DNA of 64,000 nucleotides from an uncultured Phascolarctobacterium sp. (GTDB lineage: Bacteria > Bacillota > Negativicutes > Acidaminococcales > Acidaminococcaceae), in NCBI GenBank assembly GCA_947630795.1, contig CANRJC010000008.1, positions 1 through 64,000 on the forward strand, written 5' to 3'. The notes under the pieces were generated by a model that was given only the letters and a program-made list of their open reading frames with translations, did not search any database and had not been told where the DNA came from. Positions 27,479 to 34,178 of the stretch are shown in pieces (within the stretch, counting starts at the first letter, position 1; each line of letters opens with the position of its first letter). The position numbers were made by a program, and so were the translations under genes.

Positions 27479-27528
27479 CTGGTCGAAACTGCTCGAAACT
27501 GCTCGAAACTAGGCGGGTTTACTCGAAA
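27479..27528. repeat. Tandem 10-bp repeats next to a promoter, operator-like
   Basis: Read on the minus strand, AGTTTCGAGC, AGTTTCGAGC and AGTTTCGACC are consecutive, with a further GTTTCGAG copy about 10 bp upstream. The array ends at the -35 box. A 10-bp period puts all copies on one face of the helix, as in an activator or repressor binding array. Confidence 0.65.
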
Positions 27529-27552
27529 CAAAAAGCCCCTCTTTCGAGGGGC
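27529..27552 (-). terminator. Terminator of the late operon
   Basis: On the minus strand GCCCCTC-GAAA-GAGGGGC (27552-27535), then five T. It lies 80 bp after the last lysis gene and separates the late operon from the accessory module. Confidence 0.9.
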
Positions 27553-27631
27553 CGAAGTTTCAACGGGGTCGTGGTCGTCAAAAAGAAGTTAGCGCTTTGA
27601 GTTGAAACGAAAAAACTCAATATCCCCGCCG

Positions 27632-28060
27632 TCACTTCATTACTAAGCAGAGCAGAAGGATGCAGCTAAGGCCGTATGCCATGCTCCGTTGGTGGCGGAG
27701 CCTATCTTTTGTCCGCTTCGCCTCTGCCTCGTATGCTATCAATGATTCGTTGGCTGTCGTCAATGAGTCGGCGGTCTGCCTGTTCATCGCCGATAAGGTC
27801 TTTAATCTCTCGTTGAGCTTGTCCAAGTCGGCCCTCGCCTGCTTCAAGTCGGCTGTCGATCGCTCCAGCTTGTTGCCCAGCTCTATCAATCTCTGCTCTC
27901 TGCTCTCTGAGCGTGTCCGCAGCTCGGTCAAGGTCGCCTCTAACTGCGTCAGCTCCGCTTCCGTCACCGTCATCTCTGCCCCATGAGCAGAGCCAGCGAA
28001 CAAGAGAATACAAGCCAACGCCGCTAAGAAGTATTTGCAAAACGGAAAATACCTTTTCAA
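27632..28060 (-). CDS. Spanin-like lysis protein, frame B (overlaps another gene)
   Basis: 142 aa starting at TTG (28060). It has an N-terminal signal or anchor (YFLAALACILLFAGSAHGA, possible cut after HGA), a long heptad-rich coiled coil (about 30-115) and a C-terminal membrane segment (GLSCILLLCLV). This is the shape of a periplasm-spanning lysis protein, needed in a host with an outer membrane. It shares the ribosome site AAGGGGG with the frame A gene, whose ATG is 4 nt upstream. No lipobox is convincing, so it is not a classical Rz1. Location after amidase and holin supports a lysis role. Confidence 0.55.
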   Translation of the reverse strand: MKRYFPFCKYFLAALACILLFAGSAHGAEMTVTEAELTQLEATLTELRTRSESREQRLIELGNKLERSTADLKQARADLDKLNERLKTLSAMNRQTADSLTTANESLIAYEAEAKRTKDRLRHQRSMAYGLSCILLLCLVMK

Positions 28061-28064
28061 ACAT
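27702..28064 (-). CDS. Membrane-anchored coiled-coil lysis protein, frame A (overlaps another gene)
   Basis: About 120 aa from ATG 28064, 5 nt after AAGGGGG. It has an N-terminal membrane segment (VFSVLQILLSGVGLYSLV) and then an acidic/basic coiled-coil region rich in D, R, A and Q, as in i-spanins of the Rz type. It is entirely contained within the span of the frame B gene apart from its first bases. Either frame could be the real one, but both have a sensible start, a membrane segment and phage-like composition. Dual coding would parallel the nested Rz/Rz1 genes of lambda. Confidence 0.5.
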   Translation of the reverse strand: MFEKVFSVLQILLSGVGLYSLVRWLCSWGRDDGDGSGADAVRGDLDRAADTLREQRAEIDRAGQQAGAIDSRLEAGEGRLGQAQREIKDLIGDEQADRRLIDDSQRIIDSIRGRGEADKR

Positions 28065-28099
28065 AAAAACCCCCTTCAGACGCACGAGATTGAGCGTAG

Positions 28100-28181
28100 A
28101 GAGGCCCTTGCCTCTTTTTGAACAAGTTCTTCATGAAAGTCTAGAAACGGCCCTCAGCGGTCAATTCTGCGGGCCGTTTTT
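28100..28181 (+). terminator. Two plus-oriented terminator-like hairpins
   Basis: AGAGGC-CCTT-GCCTCT with five T (28100-28119), and AAACGGCCC/GGGCCGTTT with T run (28145-28181). Both have their T run on the + strand, opposite to the phage genes, so they could stop antisense transcription. They lie in the gap between the amidase and the spanin-like genes. Confidence 0.4.
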
Positions 28182-28707
28182 AGAGCATAGCGTCCGTGAT
28201 TCCTCTTGCTATCGCTCTTGCCATTTCATCTTGCCAATCCGGGTCTGAGAGCCACGCTTCCTCTGTTGGGTTCGATATAAAAGCGCACTCCACCAGACAG
28301 GCGGGAGCGTCCGTGTACTTCGTCACATACAGACCGCCCTGCTTTATGCCTCGGTCAAACAGGTCGGGGAATGTGCAGACGACTTGATGTTCGATACACG
28401 CCGCCAGCTTCTGAGCAAGAATGGACGGCGAACGGTTCACCCACACTTCAAAGCCGTTGGCGGTCGGAGAGCAAAATGAATTGCAGTGAATCGAAACAAA
28501 GAAGTCTGCGCCAAAGCGATTGCTTTCCTCGCAGACTTTTTCCAAGCTGTCATCTTGCAAGAGGGCAACTTCCTGCCCCGCTTCTTCAAGGTAGCGTTTC
28601 ACCGCCTTGCCGATGATAGCCGCCACATTCGCTTCCTGCGTGCCGAATGTGCCAATCGCCCCGGGGTCTATCCCCGGCGCATGTCCGGGGTTGATGAATA
28701 CTTTCAC
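28180..28707 (-). CDS. N-acetylmuramoyl-L-alanine amidase (Amidase_3), endolysin
   Basis: About 175 aa. The zinc and catalytic positions of Amidase_3 are visible: His in INPGHAPG, Glu in GTQEANVA, His in VSIHCNSF and Glu in LVECAFISNP. It cuts the peptide from MurNAc in peptidoglycan to release phage. The start is GTG 28707, preceded by AGGGGGG; an upstream extension to 28809 has no ribosome site and overlaps a small gene. No signal peptide is seen, so it needs a holin, and two candidate genes lie just upstream. Confidence 0.9.
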   Translation of the reverse strand: MKVFINPGHAPGIDPGAIGTFGTQEANVAAIIGKAVKRYLEEAGQEVALLQDDSLEKVCEESNRFGADFFVSIHCNSFCSPTANGFEVWVNRSPSILAQKLAACIEHQVVCTFPDLFDRGIKQGGLYVTKYTDAPACLVECAFISNPTEEAWLSDPDWQDEMARAIARGITDAML

Positions 28708-28720
28708 TCCCTCGCCCCCC

Positions 28721-28840
28721 TTACAGGCCGAAGTAATGATGAAGTGCGCCAAGGGCAAAGCCCACGATGAAAGCCACGCCGATGCAGGCGTATGCGTTCT
28801 TGTAAACAAGGGTGTCGATTTTGTTCCTCAATTCTTCCAT
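28721..28840 (-). CDS. Small single-span membrane protein, holin or lysis accessory
   Basis: 39 aa beginning MEELRNKIDTLVY, with one membrane helix (ACIGVAFIVGFALGALHHYF) carrying glycine-zipper spacing. It lies between the holin-like and amidase genes; AAGGTAAACACT precedes the ATG. It may be a second holin subunit or an antiholin. Confidence 0.6.
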   Translation of the reverse strand: MEELRNKIDTLVYKNAYACIGVAFIVGFALGALHHYFGL

Positions 28841-28845
28841 AGTGT

Positions 28846-29106
28846 TTACCTTCTTTCTTTTTCTTCAAGCCGCTTGCCTATCTCACCCTGTGGTGTATTG
28901 TAACGGCTGTTGATGTACTTGTTCCCCAATTGAATAATCACCGCCCCGCCTGTGGCGGTCGCAAACGAAGAATAGTTGCCCCACTCTTTCCCCATAAACG
29001 CCAGGCCCAGCGATACGATGATGAACGCTACATACCCCGCTGTTGAGAGAATACGGGTCAGCGAATACACGCCGCCCTCTTTGAATAGGTCTAATATCTT
29101 CTCCAC
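28846..29106 (-). CDS. Holin-like membrane protein
   Basis: 86 aa with two membrane helices (about 17-37, VAFIIVSLGLAFMG; about 45-62, ATGGAVIIQLGNKYI) and a charged C-terminus. Its position directly before the small membrane protein and the amidase supports a holin role, forming the inner-membrane lesion. It starts next to the stop of the XhlA-like gene. Confidence 0.7.
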   Translation of the reverse strand: MEKILDLFKEGGVYSLTRILSTAGYVAFIIVSLGLAFMGKEWGNYSSFATATGGAVIIQLGNKYINSRYNTPQGEIGKRLEEKERR

Positions 29107-29415
29107 TCAAAAGCCCCCTCTCTTGAAGAAGTAGCCAAGGGCAAGGCCAAGCAAGACGGTCACCACGTGCGTGGTCGCTGTGCGCCACATCTCACCGTCC
29201 CTTGCCTCTATTCGAGCAAGGCGATCGCTCTGCTCTTTCAGTTCCTCGCAGATAGTCTTGACTGATTGCGTCAATCGGTCTACCGATACCAAGAGGGTGT
29301 CCAGTTTTTCTACTTTTGATTCAAGAAGATCGATTCGCTTATGGATTCTTTTATGCTCGGCGGTCATGTTCTCTTTATATTCTTCATGTTCGCCGCGGGT
29401 CAATGCGCTGTCCAT
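29107..29415 (-). CDS. XhlA-like haemolysin/holin accessory protein
   Basis: 102 aa: a soluble heptad-rich N-terminal part (about 15-75) and one C-terminal membrane helix (TTHVVTVLLGLALGYFF) with a basic end. This is the XhlA layout known from PBSX-type lysis cassettes. GGGGGTGAG lies 7 nt before the ATG. Confidence 0.65.
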   Translation of the reverse strand: MDSALTRGEHEEYKENMTAEHKRIHKRIDLLESKVEKLDTLLVSVDRLTQSVKTICEELKEQSDRLARIEARDGEMWRTATTHVVTVLLGLALGYFFKRGGF

Positions 29416-29419
29416 GTTC

Positions 29420-29563
29420 TCACCCCCTCAGCTTCTCGCGTTCTTCCTCGACCGCCTTGATTTCTGCTTCATATGCAGTCACCGCCTTGTGCTGTTCCAG
29501 CTCGTTCACCAATAGGCGGATAAGACGGCCTTGCCGTTCTATCAAGTCTGCCAGATCATTCAT
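29420..29563 (-). CDS. Small phage coiled-coil protein
   Basis: 48 aa starting MNDLADLIERQGRL, a single charged helix. Its ATG overlaps the previous stop (ATGA), so it is translationally coupled. Short helical proteins at this place after the tail-fibre module are common in Firmicute phages; the function is not known. Confidence 0.65.
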   Translation of the reverse strand: MNDLADLIERQGRLIRLLVNELEQHKAVTAYEAEIKAVEEEREKLRG

Positions 29564-29808
29564 TCGTATATCCTCGCTGTCTGCGGCTGTGCGTCAAGCT
29601 CTTTTATCTGCTCCTTCAGGCGGTCTATCTCATCTCGCCATGCTTGCCGCTTTTCGTGAAGCTCGTTCACATTATATGGCATCGGTGCGCCTATAAGATA
29701 AGACTCGTAGCATTTAATTACTTTCCAGTCGCCGTATTCGGAAACAGGCGATGTCAGATAGCTTGTCAGGTCGAAAATTCTCTGTTGGAGCTGTTCTCTT
29801 TCGTCCAT
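29560..29808 (-). CDS. Small phage tail-region protein
   Basis: 82 aa: heptad-rich ends with a central segment EYGDWKVIKCYESYLIGAPMPYN. The pattern matches small proteins often found just after tail-fibre genes in Firmicute prophages. It overlaps the end of the reverse transcriptase gene by 43 bp in another frame, suggesting that the DGR genes sit in front of an older fibre-accessory gene. Confidence 0.65.
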   Translation of the reverse strand: MDEREQLQQRIFDLTSYLTSPVSEYGDWKVIKCYESYLIGAPMPYNVNELHEKRQAWRDEIDRLKEQIKELDAQPQTARIYE

Positions 29809-30998
29809 ATTCTCATCTCCTTTTTGAACGTCTTTTGAAAAAGCCGTTTGATTTTATAAAGTTTTGCCCTGCTGTGAAACTTCCTGTAAGAGCCTAGCCA
29901 GCCGCTGAAGCAGTTTAGAATGTGAGAAAAATCCATGCGCCCTTGTTCCAAAAGGCAGCGGTAGGTCGTTATTCTTCGCCTGCCTCGGCGAATGGTGCTT
30001 GAATGTACTCTTTTAATGATTCGTCCTGTGTCGGTCAGGGTGTAGTTGACCTTCAAAAAAGTGTGCGTGCGACGAATGGGCCTTATCGTTGTTTTCTTTT
30101 TATTGACGAATATTCCCAGCCGCTTACAAATGCGCTCTACCTCTTGAAGCCTTGCCTCGGCCTCGGCTCTGCCATTGGCGATAAGGTATAGGTCGTCCAT
30201 ATACCTGCCGTAATATTTCATGCTCTTAACGATTTTGATATAAGTATCGATCTCGTTCGGGTAGAATATCCCGCATATCTGCGATACATGGAAGCCCACA
30301 CCCAAAGACTTTGCCGCCATTTTATCTTGCGTTGCAATGCGGAGTTTTCTCAGCTCCACGCTGTTCAGGACAATGTTGTTGATGCTTTTAAATTCTTCAT
30401 CGCTTAAATGTGACACATTCAACTTGAAGCTATCCACCGTTTGCTCTACAAAGGCCATAGCCCCTGCGTCAAGACATCGCCGAAACTGGGTCTTGCAAAC
30501 ATCGTGAAGGATGTTGTCAAAATATTTGCTGAAGTCCACTTGTACCACATAGGCATTTTCTCCGTATTCTTTGTACGCTTTTTGCAGGTGAATGGCAAAA
30601 CGCTTTCTGCCTCGACTCGTCCCCCGCTTTTTCAAACTTGCCCAGTTATCATAAATCAATCTCGGGGCGATGATGGGCTCCAACACATTATCATTGAAAG
30701 AGCGTTGGGCTACCCTATCTCTTATGGGCTGCGCTCTTATCAATCGTTCCCGCCCTCTTTCGTGCAGGATAAAATTTTGCGTGTCTTGTTGTTTATAAGT
30801 TCCGCTCAAGAGTTCTTTTCGGAGCTTGCAAATATTGAGCAATAAATTAGATTCAAAGCGTTGCACGCTCTCTTTCCAGCCTGTTTCTTTTTTCGCCATT
30901 TGAAAAGCAGACAAAAGGGAATTTGCGTCCGCCACTTTTTCAATTTGCCCAACGCTCCCGACGGCGTTTATAGTATTACTGTTCGTAAACAAATACAT
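29766..30998 (-). CDS. DGR reverse transcriptase
   Basis: About 410 aa. RT motifs: catalytic Asp in VVQVDFSKYFDNI (about 152-164), LGVGFHVSQICGIF (about 232-245) and YGRYMDDLYLIANG (about 264-277). The VGFHVSQ string fits the [ILV]GxxxSQ motif that marks DGR reverse transcriptases rather than group II intron or retron enzymes. A basic C-terminal thumb follows (from RRTHTFLKVNYTL). It copies the template RNA with adenine errors to make the cDNA for the variable repeat. ATG 30998 lies 5 nt from AAGG; a GTG at 31001 is the alternative. Confidence 0.95.
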   Translation of the reverse strand: MYLFTNSNTINAVGSVGQIEKVADANSLLSAFQMAKKETGWKESVQRFESNLLLNICKLRKELLSGTYKQQDTQNFILHERGRERLIRAQPIRDRVAQRSFNDNVLEPIIAPRLIYDNWASLKKRGTSRGRKRFAIHLQKAYKEYGENAYVVQVDFSKYFDNILHDVCKTQFRRCLDAGAMAFVEQTVDSFKLNVSHLSDEEFKSINNIVLNSVELRKLRIATQDKMAAKSLGVGFHVSQICGIFYPNEIDTYIKIVKSMKYYGRYMDDLYLIANGRAEAEARLQEVERICKRLGIFVNKKKTTIRPIRRTHTFLKVNYTLTDTGRIIKRVHSSTIRRGRRRITTYRCLLEQGRMDFSHILNCFSGWLGSYRKFHSRAKLYKIKRLFQKTFKKEMRIWTKENSSNREFST

Positions 30999-31085
30999 CA
31001 CCGCCTTGGTGTTCCCCTGTTAAGGGCAGGGTCGATTCTCCTTATTTGCGGCAGTCACAGCAGCGACGGCTAAAAGACTGTCCAG

Positions 31086-31203
31086 ATAATCGGGCGCACG
31101 CCATTGAGGTTGGAAGCGTTGTTCGTATTGGCATCGCCGTTGTTGTTGACATTAGCGAACGCCGTACAGGAAGCCACAGCGGTGAGCCAGAAGGGGCAGC
31201 GCG
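31086..31203 (-). repeat. DGR template repeat (TR)
   Basis: 118 bp that align without gaps to 31832-31949 (offset 746). On the coding strand 24 template bases are A; 16 of them differ in the variable repeat. Of the other 94 bases only 4 differ (31107, 31149, 31162, 31168). In the frame of the target gene the template reads nine Asn codons (AAY), the usual DGR design. It lies in the spacer between the Avd-like and RT genes and should be the core of a template RNA. Confidence 0.95.
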
Positions 31204-31230
31204 CATGTTATAGAATCGGCCCTTGTATCG

Positions 31231-31803
31231 TTATTGAGAAGTTTTCTTTTTAATTGCCTGCAATATTTTATTACCTGATTTCTTCCAGCCTTTTAAGAGT
31301 TCAAGCTCTTTTTGTATCAGCTCTACAAACGGCATATATTTGTTTGCGTCGACAGGCAAATCATCTATCGCCGCTTGAAAGGTCTGTAAAAGCTGATAGC
31401 AGGTCGCTATCGCCTTTGACTGAAATTGCCGTCGAAATTCCCATTCCTTCTCGGTCGAAGGATATATCGAATTGGCAAACACGATACTGTCAAGTAAATC
31501 GTATAAATTCTTCAACGTCCTTTCTCTGTAATGCTCTACCAACCACAGAGGAAATTCCGCTTCAACATCTATTCCGTATTTTTGGCATAATGAGAAGAAG
31601 GCTTCCTTATCTTCTTCGTTGAATTTTGCCGCTCTCGAAAACACTCTTAAGTCTCTCAGAGTGTTTTTCACGCCAAAGTCTCTCAGCAAAAGTTTTACAA
31701 GCCTTCGTCGCAGTTTGTAATAAGTGTTCAAAAATTCCAACTTAGACTGCGACCGCTCTCCGGCAGGAACGCTCAATTTGACCACCTTCTTCCTCCGCCG
31801 CAT
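31231..31803 (-). CDS. Avd-like DGR accessory protein with N-terminal extension
   Basis: 190 aa. The C-terminal about 115 residues are all-helical and fit the four-helix Avd/bAvd family, ending with a basic ELELLKGWKKSGNKILQ segment. Avd forms a barrel that binds RT and template RNA. Common Avd proteins are near 120-130 aa; here about 70 extra residues (from KLEFLNTYYKLRRRLVKLLL) precede. The ATG at 31803 lies in the loop of a hairpin; a GTG at 31785 after AGGA is an alternative start. Assignment rests on position plus helical pattern. Confidence 0.75.
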   Translation of the reverse strand: MRRRKKVVKLSVPAGERSQSKLEFLNTYYKLRRRLVKLLLRDFGVKNTLRDLRVFSRAAKFNEEDKEAFFSLCQKYGIDVEAEFPLWLVEHYRERTLKNLYDLLDSIVFANSIYPSTEKEWEFRRQFQSKAIATCYQLLQTFQAAIDDLPVDANKYMPFVELIQKELELLKGWKKSGNKILQAIKKKTSQ

Positions 31804-31813
31804 GAAGCGGCGG
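31795..31813 (-). promoter_or_regulatory. Hairpin/cruciform downstream of the variable repeat
   Basis: A perfect 7-bp GC stem, CCGCCGC/GCGGCGG, with a 5-nt loop, starts 18 bp past the end of the variable repeat. DGR targets need such a hairpin or cruciform for efficient retrohoming (shown for BPP-1). It also contains the Avd ATG, so it could affect Avd translation. Confidence 0.7.
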
Positions 31814-31818
31814 GATTG

Positions 31819-33321
31819 CTAGTTAATTACAATAAGCGGGCGCACGCCAGTGGGGGAGGAAGCGAGGCTCGCAGCGGCATCGCCGCTGCCGTAGGCAGCA
31901 GCGAACGACGTACGGGAAGCCACAGCGGTGAGCCAGAAGGGGCAGCGCGGATGATGCGGGTCATGCCACCACCAGCCCTTGAATCTGAAGAAGGGCAGTT
32001 GACTTGCTGCGTGGCAGTTGTCGTAATAGTGTGATGCGGCAATTGCGCCGCCGTAGACCTGCGCCTCGGTCATCAGAGTGACTTTTGCGTCGCTCCACGC
32101 AGTTGCAGAAGAAGCTCCGGGCCACCCGCCGTTTCCGCCCGCAGGGGCGGTGGCGTTCACCGCTGTGGTGAGCCGCACTCTGCGCTGCACTAAGTGCGCG
32201 CCGAGAATGGAAAGATAGCGGGTAATGAAACCCCATTTATCGATTTCCCCTTCCCCTGGCGCTTCGCTGTTGAGCCATTGATGAAGCTCGCTTTTTGCAT
32301 ATCCGCCCTCTGAGGTGTTGGTGGAGTTCATGCGGCGGAGGAGGCGTTTCTCGCTGTCGGTGTTGCTTTCCGTTTTATCCCAAAGAATCCCATGGGGGAT
32401 AAGCGAAAGGTGGTGTGTCGTCGTAGACGGTCCTTGGTCGCCTCTGCGAAACTCAGTATCAAAGCCCGCAATCTGCCAGTCTTGAAGGCCGTCTATTTCA
32501 TTAGCGTAAATCTGAATAATGTTCCCGACTTTCAAGTCGCCGTAATCGCCTTGCTTGATTTTGTAAGTGTTGGAAAAGTCATCAACATCTTTGGAACTGT
32601 TCAAGGTAGCGACCACTTTTTCTTCAAAGTAAGAGTTGTGGTCGTAGGGTAAGCCCAACGCCTCTAAGAGCTGTCGAACGTTCGGGTTTGCCAAGCCGCC
32701 CGAAAGAGCCTGCTGAACGGTCGCCCAGCTCCCCCCGCCTGTCAGGACTTTGTTTTGCTCGCCCGCTTTGGGGGCGGGAACGTAGCCTCTTGCTCCGGCT
32801 TCCTCGGCGGTAGCGCCGTCAAAATCTTCAATTTCCAAGCTCTCAACGATCGTTTGAATATTCTCGGCATATCTTTCCGCATTTGCCGCAGAGCTGGCGG
32901 CGGCGGCGGTGTTTGCTTCGGCGCTTTCGGCGGCATTGGCGGCGTTTTGCGCTGCTTTGGAAGCGGTGCTTGCGGCACTAGAGGCGGTTTCTGCCGCCTG
33001 TTGCGCCTTGGCAGAAGCTCCTTTTGCGCTGTTCGCCGCCTCGAGTGCGGTGTCTGCCGCTTCTTTTGCATCCTCGCCCGCCTGTTGTGCTCTTCCTGCG
33101 GCTTTTTGAGATTCTCGCGCCGCTTTCTCTGCATTTTGCGCCGCTTCTCTTGCGGCGGTGCTTGCTTGCTGAGCGGCGTTGGCGGCTCCTTGCGCACTTT
33201 CAATCGCTACAACAATGCGCTCCCCCATGTCGTTAATGGCGTCCTCGGTTTGCTGTTCGAACGCCTTGCCGCTAAGTTTCCCCTCTAAGGGTTGATATTG
33301 GAATTTGCTATATTCGCTCAT
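31819..33321 (-). CDS. DGR target: tail-fibre protein with variable C-terminus
   Basis: 500 aa. A short N-terminal tail-attachment part is followed by an Ala/Glu-rich trimeric-coil-like stalk (about 40-165), a linker, then a globular receptor domain (about 240-500), probably of the C-type-lectin/formylglycine-enzyme fold used by DGR targets. Residues about 458-497 (from RCPFWLTAVAS to GVRPL) are the variable repeat, exposed at the end of the domain. The variable region should decide host-receptor choice. AAAGGAG precedes the ATG. The stop lies 11 bp past the variable repeat. Confidence 0.93.
   Translation of the reverse strand: MSEYSKFQYQPLEGKLSGKAFEQQTEDAINDMGERIVVAIESAQGAANAAQQASTAAREAAQNAEKAARESQKAAGRAQQAGEDAKEAADTALEAANSAKGASAKAQQAAETASSAASTASKAAQNAANAAESAEANTAAAASSAANAERYAENIQTIVESLEIEDFDGATAEEAGARGYVPAPKAGEQNKVLTGGGSWATVQQALSGGLANPNVRQLLEALGLPYDHNSYFEEKVVATLNSSKDVDDFSNTYKIKQGDYGDLKVGNIIQIYANEIDGLQDWQIAGFDTEFRRGDQGPSTTTHHLSLIPHGILWDKTESNTDSEKRLLRRMNSTNTSEGGYAKSELHQWLNSEAPGEGEIDKWGFITRYLSILGAHLVQRRVRLTTAVNATAPAGGNGGWPGASSATAWSDAKVTLMTEAQVYGGAIAASHYYDNCHAASQLPFFRFKGWWWHDPHHPRCPFWLTAVASRTSFAAAYGSGDAAASLASSPTGVRPLIVIN
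31832..31949 (-). repeat. DGR variable repeat (VR)
   Basis: The 118-bp copy of the template at the 3' end of the fibre gene. The nine template Asn codons read A, Y, G, S, A, S, L, S and T here. The GC-rich 3' end (GGCGTGCGCCCG) is identical in both copies and should be the initiation-of-homing region. Confidence 0.95.
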
Positions 33322-33332
33322 TGTTTGCTCCT

Positions 33333-34178
33333 TTAGAAGAAAATGAACAGTAGGTTGATGGATCTCGGACGTCCGGAAGGTAGGCTTTTGTAAGTTGTAT
33401 TAACGTTCATTTGTGTGCCTGCCGCAATATTGGCAGTAAAAGTAGCGATGTCCGAGCCGGTATGCGTTTCGCTGTGACCATATTTATCGTGCGAAATTCC
33501 AAAAGACGAAGATAAGCTGACCGACGTGCCGCCTTTCCATGATAAAGTGATTGTGCTGGTGTGTGTTCCATTCTCCTTACCGGTCTGACCGAAATTCGTG
33601 TCTTGAAAACAAATAAAGCCTTTGCAATTGATGGGGACGGTTATCTGCCCGCTCCCCTTTCCGTTAATGGGTGTAATTTTTAAGGCCACGGCGCTGGTGA
33701 CGCTTTTCTTTACTTCCTCGATAGCCGCTTGCAATTCTTTTTTTGCCGCGGCAAGTTCATCTTCTATATTCTTTTTGGTTGGTGCTCCGATGTAATCTAA
33801 AAGCGCCACCCAATAATTGGCATCCGTGCCAGGCGTTTTTGCCCCGCCCTGCGTTGGGCCGTTTGCTTTTTTGCAAACATAAAGAACATTATTATACATA
33901 ACCATGGCAGGGACGGGATAATCTATACTATCTTGCCATGTAAACAATCCGCCCGATTGTGCCCAGAAAGCAAAATTTGATAGCCAAAACAAAATACCAT
34001 TAAAGTCTTGCCTTTGCGGAGGCAGCCCGCCATTGATTATAGGTTGCTCAGTTATTGCGGGGAAGCCATCTTTTAAAGACGCAAGCCCACTTTCAGCCGA
34101 AGCTATTTCGGGTATGATGTTTTTGCTTCCCGAATTGGCAAAAGGTTGCTTCATTACTTGCGGCAAAGTCGGTAACAT
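33333..34178 (-). CDS. Tail-fibre-like protein
   Basis: 281 aa. The N-terminal part (MLPTLPQVMKQPFANSG, then FNGILFWLSNFAFWAQSGG) is typical of phage tail-fibre or tail-needle proteins attached to baseplates, with VLYVCKKANG as a repeat-like fibre motif. The C-terminal 100 residues are Ser/Thr/Gly-rich beta structure. It starts on the last base of the preceding stop, and the DGR target follows 11 bp later, so the two may form one fibre complex. Confidence 0.75.
   Translation of the reverse strand: MLPTLPQVMKQPFANSGSKNIIPEIASAESGLASLKDGFPAITEQPIINGGLPPQRQDFNGILFWLSNFAFWAQSGGLFTWQDSIDYPVPAMVMYNNVLYVCKKANGPTQGGAKTPGTDANYWVALLDYIGAPTKKNIEDELAAAKKELQAAIEEVKKSVTSAVALKITPINGKGSGQITVPINCKGFICFQDTNFGQTGKENGTHTSTITLSWKGGTSVSLSSSFGISHDKYGHSETHTGSDIATFTANIAAGTQMNVNTTYKSLPSGRPRSINLLFIFF

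Larger units (their letters stand above)
29766..31949 (-). other. Diversity-generating retroelement cassette
   Basis: Order on the minus strand: variable repeat at the end of the tail-fibre gene, hairpin, Avd-like gene, template repeat, reverse transcriptase. This is the classical arrangement of Bordetella phage BPP-1 (mtd-avd-TR-brt). Every expected part is present and every frame is open. The adenine-biased repeat differences show that the system has worked in this lineage. Confidence 0.95.

Noticed and set aside
27479..27528. CRISPR or phase-variation repeat
   Set aside because: The 10-bp units have no spacers and do not lie in a coding frame; operator array is more likely.
29766..30998. 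Group II intron or retron reverse transcriptase
   Set aside because: No intron RNA ends, maturase or endonuclease part and no retron msr/msd; the SQ motif and adjacent template/variable repeats fix it as a DGR.
32755..33288. 177-aa plus-strand frame and others opposite the fibre stalk
   Set aside because: Antisense of Ala/Glu-rich repeats gives Cys/Gly/Arg-rich low-complexity frames.
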